Shown in pieces: positions 1 to 7,246 of a stretch of DNA of 8,459 nucleotides; positions within the stretch are counted from its first letter, which is position 1; the number at the start of each line of letters is the position of its first letter. The notes under the pieces were generated by a model that saw only the letters and a list, made by a program, of their open reading frames with translations, was not told the origin of the DNA and did no database searches. A program made the translations under genes and the position numbers. This DNA comes from Spirochaetales bacterium (GTDB taxonomy: Bacteria; Spirochaetota; Spirochaetia; ARS1246). The stretch covers positions 1 to 8,459 of the forward strand of contig JABGPX010000292.1 in NCBI GenBank assembly GCA_018644745.1, written 5' to 3'.

Positions 1-2
1 TT

Positions 3-1724
3 ACGATTACTGCGGCAGCGTCGGGCTTAACCAACGGAACGGACACTATTGAAGTAGCACCTCCGGTAGCAACTAACATCGTCCTGGCGGTTACCGAAAC
101 CGCAATTACAAGCGGCGAAAGTATCCAAATAATGGTAACCGCGGCAGACGCGGGTGGAACGACAATCACCAATTTCGCCGGCGTGGTAAATCTCAGCGCA
201 AGCAGCGGATCGGTATCACCAGATACGATTACCATTGCGACGGCTGGGACCGCAACCGGAAGTTTTACGCTTTCGGGTGTGACAACAGACGAAACAGTAA
301 CAATAACCGGCGCTATTAGCGGTTTGACTTCAGGCACCGATACCGTTTCAGTAACCGGCACTCCGATAGTAGCGACGATGCTTGATCTCCAAGTCACGAA
401 TCCGCTAAAAGAAGTGGATAATGGAACTACGGTGAATGTGACAATCTCTGCAATCGACGGTTTTGGAAATATCCAGCCCGACTTCACCGGATCTATCACT
501 CTTGCTGCCTCAGGAACCGCAACCCTCGACGGCACTTCTCAGATCACCGTGGAGCTAATAGCAGCCGGGACCGTCTCGGATGGCGCTATCATCAACATTC
601 CGCTCTTAACCGATGACGCCATCGTAGACTTAACCGCTACCTTCGGCGGTCTAACCGATGGCACCGATTCGGTGAATGTTATTTTTGTTCCTCAAGGCAC
701 GTCTCTATTGAACTCTGATTTTGCCTCCGGCTGGAATCCTATTGGTGCCGGCACATATTATATCGCCTCCAAAAATCCGACAGACCCGCAGATCGCGGTC
801 GGGGGTGATATCATCGTAAATGCCGGAGTTAAACTGGTTATTTACCCCGGTGCGACCTTGAATATGGGCACAAATAATATGTTTATAAATGGCGGAGAAC
901 TTGAAATTATTGGTACAGATGCGGATCGTGTGAAGCTCACTTCGAGCTCTACCTGGGGAGGAATAACGGTCGAAGGTGACTCTATTGGAACGGGAATTGT
1001 CACCATCGACGGCGCGTACTTCGACAAGCTAAGTGGTTCTGCTTTCTATCTCGGTAGCGGAGCCTCCTCGATCAGCGGTCCCATGACCGTATCAAACAGC
1101 CGTATTCATATTGACGCTTCAACAAATTCAGCAGTGAAACTGAAATATATGAAATCGGGCGCCCATACTTTCAACAATAATGTTATTGTTTTTACTGCGA
1201 CCAATTTCTATGCATTTGAAGCAATGAGTTCACTCAGCACCGGAATAACGATAAACATAATTAGCAACACGATTATCGGCAAAGGCAGCAGCGGCAGCAG
1301 CGCGATATACACACCGGATTCGAATGCTAATATTTACAATATTGAAAGAAACCTAATCGCGGGCGGATTCAGCTGGGCCATAACACAAGGTGGTACAACT
1401 CCCGTGCACAACATAGTCAATAACTTCATGCGAACCGTTTCTCATTGGGACGGAAACCTCAGCGGAGGTATTTGGGACACCTTTACAGACAATCTGTACG
1501 TAGCCACCGACGGAGATCCGTTCAATTTCACGGCGACATGGGATACCAGTCAGATATTTGCCAACTATGGAAGTAACGACTTCAACCTTCTGTTCACCTC
1601 AAATTTTCCAAGTTCGACGCAGGCAAGCGGTATCGCATCAATGGTTGGTGCGTTGTCTTCCGGACATGTTAATGAAGTAGGCGGATATGGAAACGGCGGT
1701 TATCCGCCCAATTTCGACGAATAG
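3..1724 (+). CDS. Large surface/secreted protein, 3' end: tandem Ig-like domains plus parallel beta-helix (5' truncated)
   Basis: The frame is open from the window edge, so the true start lies upstream; 573 residues are visible. The N-terminal third is a tandem of Ig-like (Big/invasin-type) beta domains. Their boundaries are marked by a recurring GLT[NSD]GTD motif encoded at about 24, 321 and 648, which gives repeat lengths of 99 and 109 residues. From about nt 730 the composition changes to a right-handed parallel beta-helix. It shows the usual pattern of such proteins: a G-D-I-I-V-N-A-G turn, a YPGATLNMG strand, GGELEIIGT, then a TSSSTWGGITV strand followed by short N- and G-rich rungs. Proteins with this plan are exported and act as adhesins, polysaccharide-binding proteins or matrix components. 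The C-terminus ends in a Gly/Tyr-rich tail (GGYGNGGYPPNFDE). I see no autotransporter barrel, LPXTG or PEP-CTERM anchor, so attachment to the cell is unclear. The domain plan is fairly certain; the ligand is unknown. Confidence 0.85.
   Translation, partial: TITAAASGLTNGTDTIEVAPPVATNIVLAVTETAITSGESIQIMVTAADAGGTTITNFAGVVNLSASSGSVSPDTITIATAGTATGSFTLSGVTTDETVTITGAISGLTSGTDTVSVTGTPIVATMLDLQVTNPLKEVDNGTTVNVTISAIDGFGNIQPDFTGSITLAASGTATLDGTSQITVELIAAGTVSDGAIINIPLLTDDAIVDLTATFGGLTDGTDSVNVIFVPQGTSLLNSDFASGWNPIGAGTYYIASKNPTDPQIAVGGDIIVNAGVKLVIYPGATLNMGTNNMFINGGELEIIGTDADRVKLTSSSTWGGITVEGDSIGTGIVTIDGAYFDKLSGSAFYLGSGASSISGPMTVSNSRIHIDASTNSAVKLKYMKSGAHTFNNNVIVFTATNFYAFEAMSSLSTGITINIISNTIIGKGSSGSSAIYTPDSNANIYNIERNLIAGGFSWAITQGGTTPVHNIVNNFMRTVSHWDGNLSGGIWDTFTDNLYVATDGDPFNFTATWDTSQIFANYGSNDFNLLFTSNFPSSTQASGIASMVGALSSGHVNEVGGYGNGGYPPNFDE
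24..668 (+). repeat. Protein-level tandem Ig-like repeats
   Basis: The segments starting at about 24, 321 and 648 each encode GLTxGTD followed by a short beta strand (IEV, VSV, VNV). The first two are followed by a linker with VAT and a new domain. The periods are 297 and 327 bases. The units have diverged at DNA level, so this is old domain duplication rather than a recent tandem array. Confidence 0.7.
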
Positions 1725-1738
1725 AAAAACAAGTACAA

Positions 1739-1782
1739 ATACCGGCGGCACATCATCGTGCCACCGGTATTTTTTTATTTTT
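1739..1782. terminator. Bidirectional rho-independent terminator between convergent genes
   Basis: The arms are 1739-1751 (ATACCGGCGGCAC) and 1758-1770 (GTGCCACCGGTAT), with a 6-base loop (ATCATC) and a single C-A mismatch. On the plus strand the hairpin is followed by TTTTTTATTTTT. On the minus strand it is followed by a T-rich tract (TTGTACTTGTTTTT). It therefore ends the surface-protein transcript and can also end the ABC permease transcript. The permease stop codon (1775-1777) lies inside the plus-strand T-run. Confidence 0.9.
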
Positions 1783-2554
1783 GAGACTTCTTGAACGCAC
1801 CTACCGAAAGGAGCATAAAAAGTATTCCGAAACCGAATACCACAACAAAACAGAGCCAGAGCGGGAAATCACCGGGAGATCCAATAAGCAGCTGACGTAT
1901 GCCGTCTACGAGATAGCTCGTGGGATTTATCTTTGCCGCAACCTGCATCCATTTCGGCAATGTCTTAAGAGCGTAGAGAGCATTGCTAAGAAAAAGAAGC
2001 GGTAGATTCAGCAGCATGATAATAGCGTGAAACCCGCTTTCATTATCCATGCTCGAGGCGACCGCCAAAGCCACCCCGCCAAATCCAAGCCCAAAGCCCG
2101 CAACAAGAGCCATAGTTCCAAGCACTCCGGCAACTGAGGTAGAGAATGCGGCACCGGCCAGAAGGCCGATTAGCATAATAGCAATTGTCTGCAGCAATGC
2201 CTTCGTTACACTGGCGAGGCTGTTTCCTAAAAGGATCCCGATACGCGGGACAGGTGCCACCCAATATTCCTTCACCAAGCCGGTATTTCTCTCGCTGAGC
2301 CATGTAAAACCGCCGCCGATTGCGCCGCCGAGGGCCGTCAGCGCCATAATTCCCGGCAGCATAAAACTTAGGTAATCACCGGTACCAGCGCCAGTGCCTG
2401 CGCCAGTGCCTGCGCCAGCGTTACCTCCCATCATTCCGGCCATTCCTTTACTAAAAATGAGCACCCAAAGGATCGGCTGAATGAGCATACCGACCATTTC
2501 CTCTGCACCCATCTTCTTCATGTATTTTTTCCAAATTATCCATGCTGTTTTCAT
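1775..2554 (-). CDS. ABC-2 type transporter permease (DrrB/NodJ-like)
   Basis: This 259-residue inner-membrane protein has about six hydrophobic segments (roughly residues 22-36, 66-84, 110-133, 142-168, 175-195 and 233-252). Between segments 2 and 3 it has the cytoplasmic ERNTGLVKEYWVAPVPR stretch typical of ABC-2 permeases, where the coupling region faces the ATPase. Before the last helix it has the family-typical NPTSYLVDGIRQLL. Length and topology match complete members that pair with a DrrA-like ATPase to export drugs, lipids or polysaccharides. Residues 47-59 are a GAGT repeat in the first external loop. The start at 2554 has a GTAGGA ribosome site about 10 bases upstream, and the gene lies 21 bases after the ATPase fragment, as expected of an operon. 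The substrate cannot be told. Because the partner ATPase is truncated, the gene may be intact but without function or without its own promoter. Confidence 0.9.
   Translation of the reverse strand: MKTAWIIWKKYMKKMGAEEMVGMLIQPILWVLIFSKGMAGMMGGNAGAGTGAGTGAGTGDYLSFMLPGIMALTALGGAIGGGFTWLSERNTGLVKEYWVAPVPRIGILLGNSLASVTKALLQTIAIMLIGLLAGAAFSTSVAGVLGTMALVAGFGLGFGGVALAVASSMDNESGFHAIIMLLNLPLLFLSNALYALKTLPKWMQVAAKINPTSYLVDGIRQLLIGSPGDFPLWLCFVVVFGFGILFMLLSVGAFKKSQK
2388..2418. repeat. 12-bp in-frame tandem repeat inside the permease gene
   Basis: The unit GCGCCAGTGCCT (plus strand) occurs at 2388-2399 and 2400-2411 as identical copies, then 2412-2418 as a partial copy. It encodes the repeated Gly-Ala-Gly-Thr of the first external loop. 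Because 12 is a multiple of three, copy number can change without breaking the frame. Confidence 0.85.
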
Positions 2555-2575
2555 GATTTTTTTTCCTACTCTCGC

Positions 2576-2980
2576 TTATTCTCTGATTTCTCGACCCGTC
2601 GCGCCGAAAAACACATCTCCAAGATTCGGCCGATTGATTTCGACTTCACCCACCGAAAAACCCGCACCCTCAGCAAGTAACAAAATCTCGGGAACTCGCT
2701 TCTGACCGGAATCAACGCCGACATGAATCGATGCATCATCTGATGTATTGAGAGACTGCACATACGGTAGAGTCTTTATCTTCTCTGAATATCTCTCGGT
2801 ATCGCCTGAACCCAGCAATCGAATAGTATCATCGCCGAGTTCGCCAATGAGTTTTTGCGGACTCCCCTCTTTTACAATTTTACCTTGATCTATGATGTAC
2901 ACATAATCTGCGAGCTGCTCGGCCTCATCCATATAATGAGTAGATAGCAAAAGAGTCATGCCGATTTCATCCTTGAGATG
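2576..2980 (-). pseudogene. ABC transporter ATPase, C-terminal fragment (DrrA/CcmA-like)
   Basis: Only the C-terminal part of a drug-export type ATPase is recognisable. It begins at LKDEIGMTLLLSTH (about nt 2977), includes the H-loop segment STHYMDEAEQLAD and the following IIDQGKIVKEGSPQKLI, and ends in the C-terminal domain typical of DrrA-like proteins (RPNLGDVFFGATGREI). The family is normally a little over 300 residues; about 135 remain. Walker A, Q-loop, LSGG signature and Walker B should lie just upstream, but no minus-strand frame between 2980 and 3100 encodes them. The frame does stay open to a GTG at 3058, giving 160 residues, but the extra 27 residues do not resemble an ATPase. The fragment cannot hydrolyse ATP alone. 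It precedes the permease gene by 21 bases, so the two were once an operon. Either a deletion or rearrangement removed the 5' end, or the contig is misjoined near 2980. Confidence 0.85.
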
Positions 2981-3022
2981 TGCTGATCGACAAAATATAG
3001 AGCGAGACTCGATAGAACAACA

Positions 3023-3047
3023 CTTTTGACGCAAAAGCCTTTTGCGT
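3023..3047. promoter_or_regulatory. Overlapping palindromes, candidate operator
   Basis: ACGCAAAAGCCTTTTGCGT at 3029-3047 is a perfect inverted repeat with 9-base arms around one central C. A second inverted repeat overlaps it: CTTTTG (3023-3028), ACG, CAAAAG (3032-3037). Three copies of the CTTTTG half-element thus alternate in orientation. The array sits directly upstream of, and overlaps, the -35 zone of the promoter whose -10 is TATAAT at 3061. That is where a repressor or class II activator would bind. The ACGCAAA arm resembles half-sites of PurR-type LacI-family operators, but those have an even, CG-centred symmetry, so the regulator is not identified. There is no T-run, so this is not a terminator. 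Confidence 0.55.
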
Positions 3048-3066
3048 GTAATCTGCACATTATAAT
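3039..3066 (+). promoter_or_regulatory. Candidate sigma-70 promoter of the Fe-S protein gene
   Basis: A perfect TATAAT -10 box lies at 3061-3066. The only -35-like hexamer at usable spacing is the weak CTTTTG at 3039-3044 (16-base spacer), part of the palindrome above. The better TTGACG at 3026-3031 is 29 bases away, which is too far. A strong -10 with a poor -35 covered by an inverted repeat fits a regulated promoter. Transcription would start near 3073 and leave a leader of about 27 bases before the ATG at 3100. Confidence 0.5.
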
Positions 3067-3099
3067 GCTAGCCTACGCTGATAAATGTGGAGAAAATCC

Positions 3100-3822
3100 A
3101 TGATTTCAACCGCAGAATTCATGCACATTGCAAAAAACAATGATGTTTCGTTTGCCGGTGTTGCAAACCTCGTGCCGGCATTCAAAGAGATCGAGCTGCA
3201 GGGAGGCCGCCGACTATCTGGGTTCCCGCGAGCGGTGTCTATCGGTGTTTCGTTACCAAACCCCATAGTTGACGGAATAGCAGATCAAAATGACAGGATT
3301 TCGCAGAAAAACTACCGACATCATGGATATGATGTAATTAATGCGAGGCTCGATCAGATAACGTCCCGGCTAGCGTCTCTCATTCAAGATGGAGGATTCT
3401 CGGCCTACCCAATAGCGGCATCCCAAGTAATCGACAGAGAGAATCACCTTGGAACTTTTTCGCATAAATTGGCGGCAAGACTCGCCGGCCTTGGGTGGAT
3501 CGGTAAATCTTGTTTGCTTATTACACCGACGAATGGGCCCCGCGTACGCTGGGCATCGATTCTCACCGATTCGCCTTTCGAGCCCACCGGTATACCGATG
3601 GAGGACCGCTGCGGTACCTGCACCAAATGCGTGGATATCTGCCCTCCCCAAGCGTTCACCGGCAGAGCTTTCCACGAGAATGAGCCGCGACCGGCTCGAT
3701 TCGACGCAGGTAAATGCGCGGTGTATCAAAATCAGCTCCGCGAGATGGTCGGTGTAAGTCTTTGCGGGCTTTGTCTTCAAATCTGCCCGTTTGGCACGAG
3801 CAACAAAGCAAGGAGCACGTAA
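3100..3822 (+). CDS. QueG-related double 4Fe-4S cluster protein (epoxyqueuosine reductase-like, probably not QueG)
   Basis: This 240-residue protein is probably cytoplasmic. The start at 3100 is chosen because GGAGA (3089-3093) lies six bases before it; the in-frame ATG at 3085 has no such site. It contains the LAGLGWIGKS motif (residues 129-138) of the QueG/COG1600 core and then two ferredoxin-like Cys sets. The first is CGTCTKCVDICP (Cys171, 174, 177, 181). The second is Cys206 with CGLCLQICP (Cys222, 225, 229). QueG uses cobalamin plus two 4Fe-4S clusters to reduce epoxyqueuosine in tRNA. The QueG segment with the catalytic Asp (VDSAPILE in E. coli) reads instead as IAASQVIDRENHLGTFSHK here. 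The protein also lacks the extra C-terminal region of full QueG proteins, which are 300-380 residues. I therefore read it as a paralogous reductase of unknown substrate. Its stop overlaps the next start. Confidence 0.8.
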   Translation: MISTAEFMHIAKNNDVSFAGVANLVPAFKEIELQGGRRLSGFPRAVSIGVSLPNPIVDGIADQNDRISQKNYRHHGYDVINARLDQITSRLASLIQDGGFSAYPIAASQVIDRENHLGTFSHKLAARLAGLGWIGKSCLLITPTNGPRVRWASILTDSPFEPTGIPMEDRCGTCTKCVDICPPQAFTGRAFHENEPRPARFDAGKCAVYQNQLREMVGVSLCGLCLQICPFGTSNKARST

Positions 3823-4214
3823 TGTCAGAAGTTGATCGATACGGTTCGCTTAGCCGGAAAATAAAAAAGCGGCATTCTGAACTAGGAAGTTCTCAGGTTC
3901 TGCAGGAACTAAGAGATGCCTTTATTTCATGCATGCCGAATATCCCTGAAGATCTCAAGTACGACGCAGCCGGATATTTCACAGGAGTTTATGCTCCGAC
4001 CGGCACCCGTGACGAGATTGAATCGGCGGTACGCATCCTACTCGAATTTGTTTATCTCGTTGAAGAAGAATTTGAAAAAGTCGAAGAGTCTTTTTCAGTT
4101 TCAGATTGGGAATATTTGCGGGATATTTTCTCTGATTTCGCCCTCGACCTCGATCAGGGAACTCTCATGTACGTATTGCAGCAAGTAGTTTCCAGGGGTT
4201 TGATGGGGGACTAG
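3822..4214 (+). CDS. Hypothetical acidic helical protein, 130 aa, translationally coupled
   Basis: I do not recognise this family. The start is the ATG inside TAATG at the end of the Fe-S protein gene, with a perfect AAGGAG (3810-3815) six bases upstream. A longer reading from 3714 would run through the Fe-S gene and lacks this support. The protein has a basic N-terminus (SRKIKKRH), a central Gly/Tyr/Pro segment (YDAAGYFTGVYAPTGTRDE), then acidic amphipathic helices (LLEFVYLVEEEFEKVEESF, then DIFSDFALDLDQGTLMYVL). It has no signal peptide, membrane span or Cys-rich motif; one Cys (FISCMP) is present. Size, acidity and tight coupling suggest a partner or regulator of the Fe-S protein, which is inference only. 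It ends seven bases before the stop of the convergent SDR gene. Confidence 0.75.
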   Translation: MSEVDRYGSLSRKIKKRHSELGSSQVLQELRDAFISCMPNIPEDLKYDAAGYFTGVYAPTGTRDEIESAVRILLEFVYLVEEEFEKVEESFSVSDWEYLRDIFSDFALDLDQGTLMYVLQQVVSRGLMGD

Positions 4215-4221
4215 CTTTACG

Positions 4222-5010
4222 TCACCGGACAGTCCAACCGCCATCAACCAGAATATTTATTCCAGTTACGAAGCTGGCCGCATCCGAAGCAAGAAAAGCA
4301 ACCGCTCCCCCAATCTCATGGGGTACACCTACCCGACCCAATAATGTCTTTGCGTTTAGGTTGTTGAGGAAATCCTCAGGGGGAAGCTTTTCGGGATTCG
4401 GAAAAGGGCCCGGAGAGACCGTATTTACCCGTATGTTCTTCGGGCCGAGATTTGACGCGGCATATTTTGTCAGATGAACTAGGCCTGCCTTCGCAACACC
4501 ATAAAATAATGGATTATCCTGGCCGCTATCTCCGTATATTGTCAGATCCGGCGGTACGACCCCGTACATCGATGAAATATTGACAATAGATCCACCGCCA
4601 ATCTTCTCCATGAAGGGCACAACTTCTCTGATACATCTGTAAGCGGATGCGCAATAGCCGTCGAATCCTCTATTGAGATCTTCTACTGTTTGTCCTGGTC
4701 CGTCAATTTTAGGATAAGCGCCAACGAGAGGAATTCTGCCGCAGTTCACCAGGATATCTATTTTGCCGCCAATCTCCTCTGTTTTTAGAAAGGCCTTACG
4801 TATCGAATCGGTGCTTCCGATATCAGCATATAAACAATGGAGCCGACTATATGTATCAAAGCCGTAATCTTCAGGTTTTTTGTCAACGATATCCCCAACG
4901 GTTACAATCGCGCCTTGATCAAGAAGACAATTGACCATCTGAGATCCTAAATATCCGGCGCCGCCGGTTATAAATACAACTTTGTTTTCAAGGGAGAACC
5001 AATTCTTCAT
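4222..5010 (-). CDS. Short-chain dehydrogenase/reductase (classical SDR)
   Basis: This 262-residue cytoplasmic oxidoreductase has a Rossmann fold. The nucleotide-binding TGGAGYLG lies at residues 15-22, with Asp40 at the end of beta-2, which favours NAD(H). The NxAG position reads VNCG (88-91). The catalytic Ser is in VNISSMYG (Ser146/147) and the YxxxK pair is Tyr170/Lys174 (YGVAKAG). RVNTVSPGPFPNP and a terminal ILVDGGWT complete the classical pattern, and length is normal. The long SMYGVVPPDLTIYGD insert before the catalytic Tyr resembles SDRs found in surface-glycan and flagellin-modification clusters such as PtmA, but no such genes are visible here. By hand alignment, the usual tetrad Asn position looks replaced (near Tyr119). 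The ATG at 5010 follows an AAGGCGGCAGG purine-rich stretch. It lies 50 bases after the lipoprotein gene on the same strand, so cotranscription is possible. The substrate is unknown. Confidence 0.9.
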   Translation of the reverse strand: MKNWFSLENKVVFITGGAGYLGSQMVNCLLDQGAIVTVGDIVDKKPEDYGFDTYSRLHCLYADIGSTDSIRKAFLKTEEIGGKIDILVNCGRIPLVGAYPKIDGPGQTVEDLNRGFDGYCASAYRCIREVVPFMEKIGGGSIVNISSMYGVVPPDLTIYGDSGQDNPLFYGVAKAGLVHLTKYAASNLGPKNIRVNTVSPGPFPNPEKLPPEDFLNNLNAKTLLGRVGVPHEIGGAVAFLASDAASFVTGINILVDGGWTVR

Positions 5011-5060
5011 AGACCTGCCGCCTTTCGTTACTTTTATGATTAATTTTAGCGTATCATATC

Positions 5061-7229
5061 TTAACGAGAAGTAACGATCTGAGAGAGCATTTCCTCAATA
5101 TCATTTGTAGGCAAATTGCACACAAAATTTCGGCACACATACACCGTCGCTTTACCGCCAATAATCCCGTATCCCTCAGTAAAAGGCGCGATCTTTTCAA
5201 GAGCACTATCCCCGGTTTCGCTGTCTTTCACCAGTATGACCATGCCGGGAACATAGAGTTTATCGAGCTCGCTAAGAATGTTTTTCGTATCTTCCGCCTT
5301 CTTATTTCCAACAACGATTACCTCCACAGGTTCGGCTAAAAGGAGTTCATGCCATGCAAGCATCATGCTGTGGCCTTCGGGGGCTTGTTTAAGAAAACGA
5401 CTGAAATTCTTACCAATATTGAGCCCATGATTCAAATACTCAGTATTTCCCGTAAGCCAGGAAAGCCGGAGAAAATTGCCAAACGCCGCCGAGTTCGCCG
5501 ACGGAAGCGCTCCGTCCGCACTTTTCTTCTGCCTGATAGGAAGCTCATCGTTTCCATCAGATGTTAGGTAAAATCCTCCTTCATCATCATCCAGGAAATC
5601 CTCCAGCATTTTCTCAGTCAGCGACACCGCTTTTTCCAAATACTTCAGATCGAATGTCGCCTGATACAAGTCTATTAGGCCTTGAATGAAGAACGCATAG
5701 TCATCTAGATTCCCTTCAATCGATGCCTCGCCTTCTCGATACATATGAAGCAGAGACCCATCTTCGAGAGTCATCTCATATACTATAAAATCCGCCGCAT
5801 TTCGCGCGGCCTGAACATATGTATCATTTCCAAATACCCTGCTTCCACGTGCCAGAGAGGATATCATCAGTCCATTCCAATCGGTTAGAATTTTATCATC
5901 TTTCAGAGGATGAATCCGTTTGTCGCGAACCGCAAGCAGCTCTATCCTGGCCTCGTCCCATTCCAAAGGCACAACATCACCTACTCTATCTAGAAGATTT
6001 AGAGAGGTCGCGGTTCCGGAAGCCTCATCCCGATAGTTTCCCTCCACGGAAGCGCCGAATGCCGCGGATATGGCAGGCGCGTTATCACCGAGCAGAAGCT
6101 CCAGTTCTTTCATCGACCACAAGTAGAAAATTCCTTCCTCACCTCCACTGTCAGCGTCTTCCGCAGTGTAGAATCCGCCCTCCGGTGAACTCATTTCCCT
6201 TAACTCATATGAAAAGATCTCCTCGACGGTTTGCCTGAAAAGTTCGTTGTCCGTCGCCTGATACGCTTCTATGTATGCAGCTGAAATCATAGCCTGGTCG
6301 TACAGCATCTTTTCAAAATGAGGAAGATGCCATTCACTATCGGTAGAGTACCTGTGAAAGCCAAAACCTACATGGTCATATATCCCGCCATACCTCATCT
6401 CTACAAGCGTCTTTTCAATCATTTCCAGAGCCGAAATTTCGCCTGTCCTTTTCCAATAACGAGTGAGAAAAATCAGATTGTGGGCGGCCGGAAACTTCGG
6501 AGATTGCCCGAAACCGCCGTTTACCGAATCGAACGCACTGCTCAGATGTTCAAAAGCGGTTGCATGGAAAGCATCTGTAATACCATTTCCCGAAAGGTCC
6601 GCGGTTATTGTCTGTTCCAGCGCATTCATTATTGATTCGACGGAGCTGTCGACTTCGCCCTTGCGGTTTTCCCAGGCATCGGAGATGGCGGGAAGAAGCG
6701 TCAGCATTCCAGTTCTTCCGGGAAAAGATTCTCTCGGAATGTAAGTTCCTGCAAAAAAGGGTTTTTTATCGGGAGTAAGTATGACATTTAAAGGCCATCC
6801 ACCGCCGCCGGTAAGCAGCTGTGCCACGGTCATATAGTAACTGTCAATGTCCGGCCGTTCTTCCCTATCCACTTTTATCGCGATAAAATTTTCATTAAGA
6901 TGCGCCGCGACCTCCACATTCTCAAAAGATTCTTCTTCCATTACGTGACACCAGTGGCACGTTGAATATCCTATAGAAAGAAAGATTGGCTTGTTTTCTT
7001 GAACTGCCTTTTCGAAAGCCTCGTCCCCCCATGGATACCAATCAACAGGGTTGTGAGCATGCTGGAGCAGATATGGACTCTTTTCATCGACTAGACGATT
7101 AGTAAAGCTATATTTTTGTTTTTCTTCATTTATATCTACAATCACTTCTTCCTCAATTCCTTGTGTGGTGCAAGCGTAGAAGAGACATGTCACCCCAATT
7201 AGCTTAAGAACCAGCCCGAGCTTTTTCAT
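5061..7229 (-). CDS. DUF255/YyaL-type thioredoxin-fold protein with predicted lipoprotein signal
   Basis: This 722-residue protein starts at the ATG at 7229, chosen because [20 protein letters not shown] is a lipoprotein-like signal (lipid Cys20, imperfect FYAC lipobox) and a GAGAG site lies about 10 bases upstream. An in-frame start at 7277 would bury the signal. Residues 45-165 form the DUF255 (thioredoxin-like) domain: [18 protein letters not shown], then the CHWCH active-site motif at 91-95, [25 protein letters not shown] and FAGTYIP. The rest is a long helical region of the six-hairpin-glycosidase type, with [41 protein letters not shown] and a terminal [11 protein letters not shown]. 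This is the architecture of bacterial YyaL and animal SPATA20, whose reaction is not established. The family is often cytoplasmic; here the signal suggests membrane anchoring facing the periplasm. Length is normal for the family plus signal. It starts 75 bases after the HD-GYP gene. Confidence 0.92.
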   Translation of the reverse strand: MKKLGLVLKLIGVTCLFYACTTQGIEEEVIVDINEEKQKYSFTNRLVDEKSPYLLQHAHNPVDWYPWGDEAFEKAVQENKPIFLSIGYSTCHWCHVMEEESFENVEVAAHLNENFIAIKVDREERPDIDSYYMTVAQLLTGGGGWPLNVILTPDKKPFFAGTYIPRESFPGRTGMLTLLPAISDAWENRKGEVDSSVESIMNALEQTITADLSGNGITDAFHATAFEHLSSAFDSVNGGFGQSPKFPAAHNLIFLTRYWKRTGEISALEMIEKTLVEMRYGGIYDHVGFGFHRYSTDSEWHLPHFEKMLYDQAMISAAYIEAYQATDNELFRQTVEEIFSYELREMSSPEGGFYTAEDADSGGEEGIFYLWSMKELELLLGDNAPAISAAFGASVEGNYRDEASGTATSLNLLDRVGDVVPLEWDEARIELLAVRDKRIHPLKDDKILTDWNGLMISSLARGSRVFGNDTYVQAARNAADFIVYEMTLEDGSLLHMYREGEASIEGNLDDYAFFIQGLIDLYQATFDLKYLEKAVSLTEKMLEDFLDDDEGGFYLTSDGNDELPIRQKKSADGALPSANSAAFGNFLRLSWLTGNTEYLNHGLNIGKNFSRFLKQAPEGHSMMLAWHELLLAEPVEVIVVGNKKAEDTKNILSELDKLYVPGMVILVKDSETGDSALEKIAPFTEGYGIIGGKATVYVCRNFVCNLPTNDIEEMLSQIVTSR

Positions 7230-7246
7230 ACTATTTCTCTCATAAT

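Noticed and set aside
2049..2375. Plus-strand open frame of 108 codons opposite the permease gene
   Set aside because: It is a reverse image of the Gly/Ala-rich permease and gives a Pro/Ala-rich low-complexity product.
2986..3013. ATCGA/TCGAT inverted repeat as a recombination site at the ATPase break
   Set aside because: The arms are only five bases with an 18-base gap, expected by chance; no integrase or direct repeats are seen nearby.
3029..3047. Palindrome as a rho-independent terminator
   Set aside because: There is no T-run on either side, and the loop is too small for a normal terminator; its position on a promoter fits an operator better.
2981..3058. Extension of the ATPase fragment to a GTG at 3058 as a real 160-residue protein
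   Set aside because: The extra residues do not match any ATPase part, and the stretch overlaps the promoter and palindromes of the divergent gene.
3370..3780. Minus-strand open frame of 136 codons opposite the Fe-S protein gene
   Set aside because: It is a shadow of the recognised Fe-S protein, with no motif of its own.
5819..6238. Plus-strand open frame of 139 codons opposite the DUF255 gene
   Set aside because: It is antisense to a clearly recognised protein, has no family resemblance and a basic, Pro/Arg/Ser-rich composition typical of a shadow frame.
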